Shown: piece after piece, positions 35,005-42,306 of the stretch | How positions within the stretch are numbered: position 1 is the first letter of the stretch | Layout: the number at the start of each line of letters is the position of its first letter | From: CAVQGZ01 sp963714455 | GTDB lineage: Bacteria; Actinomycetota; Actinomycetes; Jiangellales; Jiangellaceae | Reading direction: 5' to 3' | Assembly: GCA_963714455.1 (NCBI GenBank) | Contig: CAVQON010000004.1 | Coordinates: forward strand, 37,481-101,480 | DNA length: 64,000 nt | Notes under the pieces: model-generated | The model's input: only the letters and a program-made list of their open reading frames with translations | Databases searched by the model: none | Told to the model about the DNA's origin: nothing | Translations under genes and position numbers: made by a program

Positions 35005-35694
35005 CTAGCGCAGCGCGTCCGCCCGCCACAGGCGCGCTGCCTTGCTGAGCTGGTCGGCGAGGCGGACGTTGCCCGACGCCAGCCGCGTCTGCCGCGAGGC
35101 CTCCGCGTCGTCCCCGTGCTCGTCGGCGTCGTCGGCCAGCGCGAGGCGCCCGGCGCTGACCACGCGGCTGAACGCGGCGGCCCGGTCCAGCGCCAGGGCG
35201 AGGTCGCCGTCGAAGACCGAGGTGAGGACGGCGTCGCCGAGGTCGGCCATCTCGGCGGGTCCGGGTGGCTCGGCCACGCCGGCCACCGCGGAGGCCACCT
35301 CAGCGCGGGCCGTCCCGGCCGAGTAGACGCGGGCCGCCTCCTCGCCGGTGCGGCGCACCCAGGTACGCAGCAGGTAGAGCGCCCAGAGGGTGCCGGGCAA
35401 CGAGTCGGCCGAGGAGTCGCGCCACAGGTCGGCCATGGCGTCCAGGCCCATCTCGTCGGCGAGGCAGACCAAGCGCGCGGTCATCTCGCTGTCGTTCTCG
35501 GCACGGCCGAGGTGCACCACCGCGGCCGCCGTCTCGTGGGCCAGCGCGGATCGCTCGGCGGGGTCGGAGGCGTCGGAGACGCTGTCGAACGACGCGCGGA
35601 TCAGCGGACGTCGCGGTCGGCGATGCGGGCGCGACGTGCCGCCGGCCGGGGTGTCGTCCGGCTCGTCGGCGGCAGGGTCCGCGGAGTCGCTCAC
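35005..35694 (-). CDS. Hypothetical protein coupled to ccdA
   Basis: The 229-residue protein has an acidic/Pro N-terminus, a basic patch (RPHRRPRRP) and then an alpha-helical domain containing LIRASFDSVSDASDPAERSA and a regular Ala/Leu helical pattern. A related helical protein is widespread in actinobacteria without known function. GTG 35694 overlaps the ccdA stop (GTGA), indicating coupling. A CACAAT hexamer 6 nt upstream of the start could also give a separate leaderless transcript. Confidence 0.7.
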   Translation of the reverse strand: MSDSADPAADEPDDTPAGGTSRPHRRPRRPLIRASFDSVSDASDPAERSALAHETAAAVVHLGRAENDSEMTARLVCLADEMGLDAMADLWRDSSADSLPGTLWALYLLRTWVRRTGEEAARVYSAGTARAEVASAVAGVAEPPGPAEMADLGDAVLTSVFDGDLALALDRAAAFSRVVSAGRLALADDADEHGDDAEASRQTRLASGNVRLADQLSKAARLWRADALR

Positions 35695-36575
35695 CCCACC
35701 ATTGTGCGTGACGAGGAGTCTGCCGCGCTGCGTGCGCGACGACGCGACCACCATGCACCACCGATCCCGAGGGCGACGAGCACTCCGAGGACGGCCGCCA
35801 GGACGCCCGGGTTGATCGCTGCCACCCAGTTCGCCACGCTCGACTGCACGGAGGTGAACGCACCCACGATCGGGTCGTCGGCCGCCTCGCCGCTGAACAC
35901 CCGCGTCTCGTAGTAGCCGTAGTAGGCGACGTAGGCGCCGGCCAGCACGAGCAGCACCCCGGAGAAGCGCGAGATGTAGGGCGTGGCCTGGCGGAACTTG
36001 GTGATGAAGCCCTTCTGCGCCAGCGCGACCGCCACCGCGAGGACGGCCACGACGAGCCCCATGCCGATGCCGTAGAGCACGAAGACACTGAGCCCGCTCA
36101 GCACGTCCTGGCTGCGGAAGGTGCTGGTCGTGATCGCCAGGAACGGGCCGATGGTGCACGACAGGCTCGCTACCGCGTAGGCAACCCCGTAGAGGAACAT
36201 CGAGCGGATGGTCTTGCCGGGGGCAGCGCCGGCCATCTTGGGCGTGCTGAGCAGCAGCTCACGCCCGGTGAGCAGGTAGATGCCGAGGCCGACGAGCGCG
36301 AAGCCGATGATGATCGTCGCCCACGGAAGATACCGCTCCAGCGAGAGAGCCAGCGGAACAGCGATCAGACCGAACGCACCGAAGACCGCGACGAACCCGG
36401 CCGTCATCGCCCCCGACATCGTCAGCGCGCGGCCCACGGCGGCCGAGCGGGACGAGTCCTCGCCGCCCTGGGCGACCACGAGGGTGAGGTAGGCCGGGAG
36501 CAGCGCGAACCCGCAGGGGTTGAGCGCTGCCACCATGCCGGCGGTGAGGGCGAGAAGAACCGGGACGTCGTTCAT
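35691..36575 (-). CDS. ccdA: Cytochrome c biogenesis protein CcdA (thiol-disulfide transmembrane transporter)
   Basis: This 294-residue membrane protein carries electrons from cytoplasmic thioredoxin across the membrane. It contains the paired redox cysteines in the conserved settings: LNPCGFALLPAYL in helix 1 and SLSCTIGPFLAI in helix 4. Six core helices are visible, plus an additional C-terminal helix and a basic tail. It follows the TlpA-like gene by 13 bp, so the two form a functional pair. Confidence 0.93.
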   Translation of the reverse strand: MNDVPVLLALTAGMVAALNPCGFALLPAYLTLVVAQGGEDSSRSAAVGRALTMSGAMTAGFVAVFGAFGLIAVPLALSLERYLPWATIIIGFALVGLGIYLLTGRELLLSTPKMAGAAPGKTIRSMFLYGVAYAVASLSCTIGPFLAITTSTFRSQDVLSGLSVFVLYGIGMGLVVAVLAVAVALAQKGFITKFRQATPYISRFSGVLLVLAGAYVAYYGYYETRVFSGEAADDPIVGAFTSVQSSVANWVAAINPGVLAAVLGVLVALGIGGAWWSRRRARSAADSSSRTMVG

Positions 36576-36588
36576 GCGGGCGCTCGGC

Positions 36589-37206
36589 TCAGCTGTCGAT
36601 CAGTGCTTGGGTCTTCGTGCGCACCTCGTCCGGGCTCAACGGTCCGCGGACGATCTCGATCGTCCCGTCGTCGTTGACGAAGGCGAACGTGGTCTGGCTG
36701 GAGACGCCGAAGCCGGTGTAGATGGTGCCGTCGGTGTCGGCGATGTGCGTCAGGCTCTGCGTCCCGGTGTCGTTGACGAACCCCTGCATCGCGCCCACGT
36801 CGGGGGACAGGCCGGCGACGCCGTAGAAGGTCGCGTCGCCCTCGAAGTCGCCGGCGATTGCGGGCAGCGCCGGGGCCTCGGCCCGGCACACCGTGCACCA
36901 TGGCGCCCAGAAGTAGAGGACCGAGTCTTTCCCGACGAGCGTCGCCCCCTCGAACTGCTGACCGTCGACGGTCGTCGCGGTGAACGCGAGGGCCGCGGGC
37001 ACCTCGACCGGCTCGGGCTCGACGGCGGGCGTCTCGGCCGGCGGCTCCTCGGTCTGCGCCGGCTCCGGCGTCGGGGTGGGCGTCTCCTCGACCATGGCCG
37101 TGGGGGTGCTTGCGGTGGCGGCCTCGGTGTCGTCGCCCGCCGAGCAGGCGGACAGAACCAGGGCAGCGGCCGCCAGTGCGACGGTCGTTGCGGCGGTGCG
37201 GCGCAT
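36589..37206 (-). CDS. TlpA-like thioredoxin-fold lipoprotein
   Basis: The 205-residue exported protein has lipobox LSAC (Cys21), a Pro/Glu/Thr linker and a thioredoxin fold (about residues 70-205). The active site is WAPWCTVCRAE (CxxC), and the cis-Pro region is near TTFAFV. It should receive reducing equivalents from CcdA outside the membrane and reduce exported disulfides or apocytochrome c. It is first in a tlpA-ccdA-hypothetical operon. Confidence 0.9.
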   Translation of the reverse strand: MRRTAATTVALAAAALVLSACSAGDDTEAATASTPTAMVEETPTPTPEPAQTEEPPAETPAVEPEPVEVPAALAFTATTVDGQQFEGATLVGKDSVLYFWAPWCTVCRAEAPALPAIAGDFEGDATFYGVAGLSPDVGAMQGFVNDTGTQSLTHIADTDGTIYTGFGVSSQTTFAFVNDDGTIEIVRGPLSPDEVRTKTQALIDS

Positions 37207-37318
37207 CGGGGTCCTCTCGGGTGTGGTGTGGTCATGACCGGCGTCGGGGCGGGTCGATTCCGCTCGAGCCGACCTCCATGGTGCGGGACAGACCGGTCGA
37301 TCGCGAAGCCGAACGTGC

Positions 37319-37765
37319 TTACGGACCGGTGACGTCCGGGGGGTAGAGGGCCGCCCAGTCCCCGTCCGGGACGTCGCCGTAACCGGTGATGTCGGCGTTG
37401 TAGACGTAGGTCCAGCAGGTCAGGGCGCTGCCGTCGACCATGTGCGCCGTCGTGGGCAGGCGTAGGTACTCCGAGCCGTCCGGGTCGTCGAGCACGTAGC
37501 GCTCGAGGGCGTCGAGGCTGGGCCAGAGCGACGCGTCGGTGATGTCGACCACCTCGACGACCGCCCGGCTCGCGGCGCTCGACCCGTCGGGCAGGTAGCC
37601 GGGGTAGGGGTAGCGCCGCACCGGCGAGGCGACGTGGATGAGGCGTCCGCGCAGGTGGCCGACGCCGAGATGGGTGCTGCCGCGCTCGATGAGCGGGTAG
37701 TTGCGGTACCCGCGCCGCAGCGTGCCGTAGACGGCGAGCAGCGAGGTCGGGGTGGCGGGCTGCAC
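37319..37765 (-). CDS. Gamma-glutamylcyclotransferase-like (AIG2) family protein
   Basis: This 148-residue single-domain protein has the GGCT signature VYGTLRRGYRNYPLI at the N-terminus and a downstream barrel with VVEVVDIT, LDALERYV (conserved acidic) and CWTYVYN. Relatives release 5-oxoproline from gamma-glutamyl compounds, though many members are uncharacterised. GTG 37765 is supported by TACCGT ending 7 nt upstream on the minus strand. It is divergent from the metallohydrolase gene. Confidence 0.85.
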   Translation of the reverse strand: MQPATPTSLLAVYGTLRRGYRNYPLIERGSTHLGVGHLRGRLIHVASPVRRYPYPGYLPDGSSAASRAVVEVVDITDASLWPSLDALERYVLDDPDGSEYLRLPTTAHMVDGSALTCWTYVYNADITGYGDVPDGDWAALYPPDVTGP

Positions 37766-37840
37766 CCGGTGAACGGTAGTGACGCGCCGGGCTGTGGACG
37801 GCTGCGGGCGCTCGTCGCAGGTTGCGGCCACACTGTGCCG

Positions 37841-38341
37841 GTGCCCGCCGTCGACTCCCGCCGTAGCCAGGTCTACGCCGCCGAGCAGCAGGTGACGCGC
37901 ATGCTCGACCGGGCCGCCGCCGGCACACCCACAGTCGACTTCTTCGGCTCGACGCTCACGCTTCCGCCGGAACGCAAGTTCGCCGACCTCGACTCTGTTC
38001 GCCGCTGGGTCGAGGCCGTGCTGGCCCTCGACGTGGTGCGCGAGCGCTGGCCGACGACGCCACCGTGCTCGGTGCGTGGACGGCGCGGGACGACGCGCGC
38101 GCACTACCAGCCACCCGGCGAGATCGCCGTCCCGCTCACACAGCGGTGGGCTCTGCGCGAGCTGGTGCTCTGCCACGAGCTCGCCCATCACCTGGCGTGG
38201 CACGACCCCGGCGTCGAGCCCGACGTTCCCGCGCACGGACGCGACTTCGTCGACACGTTCGCCTCGCTCGTCGACGTCGTCGTCGGCCCCGAGGTCGCAC
38301 TGCTGCTGCGGGCCGGGCTGGACGAGGCGGGCGCGGTATGA
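37841..38341 (+). CDS. TIGR04338-type zinc metallohydrolase
   Basis: The 166-residue protein carries a zincin motif LCHELAHHLAWHD (HExxH...H) near residue 113. A downstream AHGRDFVDTFASLVDVVVG helix is characteristic of this actinobacterial family. The start is uncertain: GTG 37835 and 37841 are both in frame, and a CACACT hexamer just upstream fits leaderless initiation. The stop overlaps the next ATG (ATGA), so it is coupled with the DUF2786 gene. The substrate is unknown. Confidence 0.8.
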   Translation: MPAVDSRRSQVYAAEQQVTRMLDRAAAGTPTVDFFGSTLTLPPERKFADLDSVRRWVEAVLALDVVRERWPTTPPCSVRGRRGTTRAHYQPPGEIAVPLTQRWALRELVLCHELAHHLAWHDPGVEPDVPAHGRDFVDTFASLVDVVVGPEVALLLRAGLDEAGAV

Positions 38342-39192
38342 GCGGCGACGTCGCGACCATCGCCGCGCTGCTGGCGAAGGCCGAGCGCACCGACAACGTC
38401 CACGAGGCCGAGGCGTACCTGGCCAAGGCGCAGCACCTGGCGACGCTGCGGTCGGTCGACCTGGCCATGGTGCGTGCGCGCACCGCTCGCACACAGCAGC
38501 GGGTGTTGCCGGTGTCGCGGACGGTGTCGATCGGTGAGGCGGGCAAGCGCGCCAACACCCACCTGGTCTCGTTGTTCGTCGTGGTGGCCCACGCCAACGA
38601 CGTCGTGGTGGACGTGGCGCGCAACTCGACATACGTGATCGCCTACGGGATGCCGTCCGACCTCGACCTCGTCGAGCAGCTCTGGGGGTCGTTGGCCCAC
38701 CAGATGGTCGACGCCGCCGGGCGCTACCTCGCCACCGACACCTGGCGCGACGAGTCGTACCGGGTCATGGTCCGCGAGCGGGTCGGCGGCTGGTCGGTGC
38801 CGCGGGTGCAGGACCGTCCGCACACCAAGCAGACAGCCCGCGCCGCCTTCTACCGAGGGTTCATCGAGCGCATCGGGCACCGGCTGAAGGCTGCCCACGA
38901 CGAGGCTGTGGCTGAGGCGTCCGCCGCGGAGTCGGGGCGTCCGGCCGCTGACGGCACGCGGGCCTCGGTCGCAGGCCCGACCACCGAGCTGGTGCTGCGC
39001 GAGAAGGCTGCCGAGGTGAAGGCCTTTCACCAGCGTGAGTCACAGGCGCGAGGCAGCTGGACGGGCTACCGCGGCGCCGCCGGTGGCGACAACGGTGCCG
39101 CGACCGGTGCTGGGCGACGTGCCGCGGCCAACGCCCGCCTGGGGTCGCAGCGCGGCATCGGCAAGGACGTCGGCCCATCCCTGCCGAGCTGA
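38338..39192 (+). CDS. DUF2786 domain-containing protein
   Basis: The 284-residue protein begins with a DUF2786 helical hairpin (about residues 5-45: IAALLAKAERTDNVHEAEAY...KAQHLA), followed by a mixed domain (about 60-200) and a basic, Gly/Ala-rich C-terminal tail. No enzyme motif is recognised. It is translationally coupled to the metallohydrolase (4-bp overlap), and I infer a shared role. Confidence 0.82.
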   Translation: MSGDVATIAALLAKAERTDNVHEAEAYLAKAQHLATLRSVDLAMVRARTARTQQRVLPVSRTVSIGEAGKRANTHLVSLFVVVAHANDVVVDVARNSTYVIAYGMPSDLDLVEQLWGSLAHQMVDAAGRYLATDTWRDESYRVMVRERVGGWSVPRVQDRPHTKQTARAAFYRGFIERIGHRLKAAHDEAVAEASAAESGRPAADGTRASVAGPTTELVLREKAAEVKAFHQRESQARGSWTGYRGAAGGDNGAATGAGRRAAANARLGSQRGIGKDVGPSLPS

Positions 39193-39287
39193 CGCCCGAG
39201 CAGCACTGGTTCCCCGGGCCGCTTCCCCGGCCGCGCGACATCCGGCCCCTGCACGTGGGAGCGGGATCGTGGCGCCTGCCTTCAGGA

Positions 39288-39366
39288 TGAGAGCGGGATC
39301 CTGGCGCCTCTGGCCCTCACGATGTCGCTCCCTCGGGGGGCGTGAGCGCGGAGGATCCCGCTCTCA
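39288..39366. terminator. 14-bp perfect inverted repeat at the end of convergent genes
   Basis: TGAGAGCGGGATCC (39288-39301) and GGATCCCGCTCTCA (39353-39366) are exact reverse complements. The right arm includes the stop codon of the MFS gene. A second partial GAGCGGGATC..GGCGCC copy lies at about 39260. It is likely a bidirectional terminator for the DUF2786 and MFS genes. Confidence 0.65.
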
Positions 39367-40620
39367 GGAGTGGCCGGCGGCGGCCGCGGGTGACGTCCCT
39401 GCCTGGGCGCCCGATCGCCGGCCGAGGTTGTGGACGGACGGCACGGCCAGTACCGCGAGCAGGCACGCCGTGCTGACCGCGACGACCGACAGCACGGTCG
39501 CCGGGGCGCCGACGGCAGCCGCGACCGGTCCCACCATGATCTGGCCGAGCGGCACCATCGCGAACGAGCCGAGCATGTCGTAGGAGTAGACGCGGGAGAG
39601 CCGGTCGGTGGGGATGTGCTCCTGCAGCGAGACGTCCCAGCCGACGGAGAACACCTCGATGCCGAGGCCGGCGAGCAGGGCGAGCACCGCCAGCGGGAGC
39701 AGCGCCGGCGCCAGTGCCAGGACGACGAAGAAGGGCGCAGCGAGCAGCACCGACACCAGCCCGACGCGCAGGGGGTGTCGCATCGGCAGGCGCAGCGACA
39801 CGACGCCGCCGAGAACGAGTCCGACGCTCTGCGCGGCCAGGACGAGCCCCCACGACGCCCGTCCGATGCTGTCGTCGGCGATCACCGGACCCAGCACGCC
39901 CATCGTCGCGGCGATGCCGCCGTTGACGAGGGCGAAGGCCAGCACGACGGTCCAGACCCAGGTGCGGCTGCTGAACTCCGACCAGCCGTCGCGCAGGTCG
40001 TGCCACGCGCTCGTCGACTCGGCGCGCGTCGTCGACGGCACGCGCAGCGGCACGAGCAGCAGCGCGGCGAGGGCGAAGGTGGCGGCGTCCACGGCGAGGC
40101 CCCACCCTGGTCCGACCACCGCGACGAGCATGCCGCCAAGGGCGGAGCCGAGGATCATGCCGCCGGACATGCCCATCCGCAGCAGCGCGTTCGCCGGTTG
40201 CAGCATGGTGGACGGCACCGTCAGTGGGGTCAGTCCGGCTGCGGCGGGAAAGATGAAGGCCGCTGCCGCTCCGTTGACTGCCTCGATGGCGACGAGCAGG
40301 CCGACGCCGGCGGCGCCCGTCAGCACCGCAGCCGCCGCGGCTGCCTGGCTGACGGCGCTCACCGTCGCCGCGACGATGATCACCGTACGGCGCGGGAACC
40401 GGTCGGCGACGACACCGCCGGCGAGCATGAAGACCACCTGGGGCAGGCTGCGGGCGGCCAGCACCAGGCCCAGCGCCGCCGGTGAGCCGGTGAGGTCGAG
40501 CACCGCGAAGGCGACGGCCACGGGGGCGACGAAGTTGCCGAGCACTGCGGTCGTCCGTGCTGCCAGCAGCCAGCGGAAGGGCTGGTGCGCCAGCGGCGCC
40601 AGGGATGCCTGGGTACTCAT
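39364..40620 (-). CDS. MFS transporter (EntS/macrolide-type)
   Basis: The 418-residue protein has 12 predicted helices. It shows the loop 2-3 signature GGVVADRFPRRTVI and paired ARSLPQVVFMLAGG, as in MFS_3/EntS-like efflux carriers. It likely exports a small molecule or drug by proton antiport. Its ATG overlaps the stop of the upstream HTH regulator (ATGA), so it is probably controlled by that regulator. ATG 40620 gives a short cytoplasmic N-terminus. Confidence 0.88.
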   Translation of the reverse strand: MSTQASLAPLAHQPFRWLLAARTTAVLGNFVAPVAVAFAVLDLTGSPAALGLVLAARSLPQVVFMLAGGVVADRFPRRTVIIVAATVSAVSQAAAAAAVLTGAAGVGLLVAIEAVNGAAAAFIFPAAAGLTPLTVPSTMLQPANALLRMGMSGGMILGSALGGMLVAVVGPGWGLAVDAATFALAALLLVPLRVPSTTRAESTSAWHDLRDGWSEFSSRTWVWTVVLAFALVNGGIAATMGVLGPVIADDSIGRASWGLVLAAQSVGLVLGGVVSLRLPMRHPLRVGLVSVLLAAPFFVVLALAPALLPLAVLALLAGLGIEVFSVGWDVSLQEHIPTDRLSRVYSYDMLGSFAMVPLGQIMVGPVAAAVGAPATVLSVVAVSTACLLAVLAVPSVHNLGRRSGAQAGTSPAAAAGHS

Positions 40621-41123
40621 CGTGGGTGCATCTCGAACATGGCGACGGTGCTGCTCGTGCGTACGGCACCGGGGGTATCGGCAGGGACGGCGGCCCGGTG
40701 CAGGGCAGCCATCGCCGCGTAGACCGCCTCACGGGCGTCCGCCCAGTCGTCCGGACGCACCCACAGCTCGGCGTCCGAGACGACCTGGCGGCCGGCGCGA
40801 GCCTGGACGCCGCGCCGTGTGAGCTCGTCGGCAAGGGCATGGAACGTGCTGATCGGGGTGGCACCGCCGGGGTTCTCCGGCTCCTGCTCCGGGCGATACC
40901 GGTAGCGCTTGGCCAGCCCACCGCGCACCTTCTCGGTCGACTCGACGCTGAGCAGCCCGGCGGAGTGCAGGTGGCGAAGGTGGTAGGAGGCGTTGGCATG
41001 GGTCAGGTCGAGCTCGCGCGCCACCTCGGCCGCGCTCATCGCCTGCGCGGTGAGCAGGCTGAGGATGCGCAGACGCACGGGGTGCGCCCACGCGCGCATG
41101 GCGGCGACGTCCGAGGTGGTCAC
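40617..41123 (-). CDS. ArsR-like winged-helix transcriptional regulator
   Basis: The 168-residue protein has an N-terminal wHTH (about residues 5-85): HPVRLRILSLL, AAEVARELDLTHANASYHLR and LRHLHSAGLL, typical of ArsR/HTH_20 repressors. A C-terminal about 80-residue dimerisation or ligand part follows. No metal-binding Cys motif is present, so it probably senses a small molecule handled by the MFS exporter. GTG 41123 is chosen over ATG 41144 because a good promoter places the transcription start there. Confidence 0.85.
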   Translation of the reverse strand: MTTSDVAAMRAWAHPVRLRILSLLTAQAMSAAEVARELDLTHANASYHLRHLHSAGLLSVESTEKVRGGLAKRYRYRPEQEPENPGGATPISTFHALADELTRRGVQARAGRQVVSDAELWVRPDDWADAREAVYAAMAALHRAAVPADTPGAVRTSSTVAMFEMHPR

Positions 41124-41129
41124 GACCCC

Positions 41130-41158
41130 ATCGTGCGGCCACATGAGGCGACTGTCAA
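41130..41158 (-). promoter_or_regulatory. Promoter of the regulator-MFS operon
   Basis: On the minus strand TTGACA (41153-41158) is followed after exactly 17 bp by CACGAT (41130-41135), which ends 6 nt before GTG 41123. A CTGTTTGACAG dyad overlaps the -35 and is a candidate autoregulatory operator. Confidence 0.65.
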
Positions 41159-41176
41159 ACAGTTATTGGGGAGTCG

Positions 41177-41247
41177 GGCCGCCTACAGCTTGCGAGGGCC
41201 GCCTACAGCTTGCGAGGCTCGTCGCCGGGAGGCCGCCTACAGCTTGG
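41177..41247. repeat. Three copies of a 17-20-bp repeat at a gene end
   Basis: GGCCGCCTACAGCTTGCGAG occurs in tandem at 41177-41196 and 41197-41216. Its first 17 bp recur at 41231-41247, where they encode the last codons and stop of the lipoprotein gene. Two extra copies of the gene's terminus therefore lie downstream of it. Confidence 0.85.
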
Positions 41248-42001
41248 CCGCGGTGCGGAACCGCTGGCGGGCCTGGTCGAGCAGGGTGGTGTCGGCCGTC
41301 AGGGCCTGGGACGCCTGCGCGATGCGTGCCTGCTCGCCCGCCGAGACGCTCTGCGCCAGGGCGTCGATCGAGGTGCGGTAGCCCTCGGTCGCCTGCCGAA
41401 GCATGGTCGTCGCCTGGCGCAGCCCGTCGTCCTTCGTGCTGGACTCCAGCGTGAGCAGGTCGTTCGTCGCCGCGATGGCTCGCTGGTCGACGAGCGTCCA
41501 GCGTCGGGCCAGCTCGGAGTCGGCATCGCGTTCGTCGCTCGGCAACCTCAGCTGGTCGGCGCGCCAGCGCACCAGCGGGTCGTCGACGTTCGATCGAACC
41601 CAGGCGATCTGGCCGTCGGCCTGTGCGGCCAGGGTCGTGTCGTCGCCACCTCGGCGACGTCGCGCGGCAGCGATCCCCAGACCGATCGCGAGCAGCACCA
41701 GACCCAGCAGCACCCACAGCCACGGAGAGATGCCGGTGTCGGTCTGCGTGGCCGTCTCGTCAGCAGGCGGTTGCTCGGCGGGCGGCTGAGGGGTGGCCGG
41801 CTGCTCGGTCGGCTGGGGAGGCTCCTGCGTCGCCGTCTCGACCGGCGGTTGCCGGGTCGGTAGGGCTGGTGCCGTCGGCAGCGTGACGCTGATGCTGGGG
41901 GCGGCCGACTCGATCGCATCGATCAGGTCGCCGTCGCAGCCCGTGAGCAGCACGGACGAGCTGGCGAGAAGCAGGGTCGTGGCGGCGAGACGTCGGCGCA
42001 T
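41237..42001 (-). CDS. Lipoprotein with internal transmembrane helix
   Basis: This 254-residue protein has a signal peptide with lipobox LTGC (Cys22), a Pro/Thr/Gln-rich linker, a transmembrane helix (about residues 94-112, followed by RRRR) and a cytoplasmic, helical C-terminal domain rich in Gln/Ala. A lipidated N-terminus plus a downstream helix would give a two-point anchored protein with an extracytoplasmic stalk. The function is unknown. ATG 42001 is the only start that yields the signal peptide. Confidence 0.75.
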   Translation of the reverse strand: MRRRLAATTLLLASSSVLLTGCDGDLIDAIESAAPSISVTLPTAPALPTRQPPVETATQEPPQPTEQPATPQPPAEQPPADETATQTDTGISPWLWVLLGLVLLAIGLGIAAARRRRGGDDTTLAAQADGQIAWVRSNVDDPLVRWRADQLRLPSDERDADSELARRWTLVDQRAIAATNDLLTLESSTKDDGLRQATTMLRQATEGYRTSIDALAQSVSAGEQARIAQASQALTADTTLLDQARQRFRTAAKL

Positions 42002-42012
42002 GCCGAAGGAAC

Positions 42013-42306
42013 CTACCGCCGGGTGGGTGCCAGGCTGATCAGGACGGGTGCGCCCTGCGTGCCGCCACGGGTGGCTCCGCACCCGGGACGCCCCTTGTGC
42101 CCGGCCGGGCAGCCGCCGCACCCGTCGTCCGGGCAACCGACGGCGAGTCGCTCGGCGTGCAGGTAGCCGGCTGCCACCAGGCGGTCGACAGCGAGGCTGA
42201 CGACGCCCTCGTCCAGGCCGGTGCGCACCGCGATCTCGTGCAGGGTGTCGACCCCGGCTTCGAGGTGCTCGAGGACGGCGCGCGTGGGGCTGGTCGTGAC
42301 CGTCAC
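42013..42306 (-). CDS. feoC: FeoC-like regulatory protein
   Basis: This 97-residue winged-helix protein (about residues 1-55: AVLEHLEAGVDTLHEIAVRT and VSLAVDRLVAAGYL) is followed by a Cys cluster, VGCPDDGCGGCPAGH plus a later Cys, suggestive of an iron-sulfur cluster as in FeoC. GTG 42306 overlaps the feoB stop (GTGA). It closes the feoABC operon and probably tunes FeoB stability or expression. Confidence 0.82.
   Translation of the reverse strand: MTVTTSPTRAVLEHLEAGVDTLHEIAVRTGLDEGVVSLAVDRLVAAGYLHAERLAVGCPDDGCGGCPAGHKGRPGCGATRGGTQGAPVLISLAPTRR

Noticed and set aside
37110..37346. Short plus-strand frame between the TlpA-like and cyclotransferase genes
   Set aside because: It has no ribosome site or conserved feature and mostly overlaps the TlpA signal region antisense.
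41177..41247. Short tandem repeats considered as a CRISPR array
   Set aside because: There are only three copies, two with no spacer, and one is part of a coding end; no cas genes are in the window.
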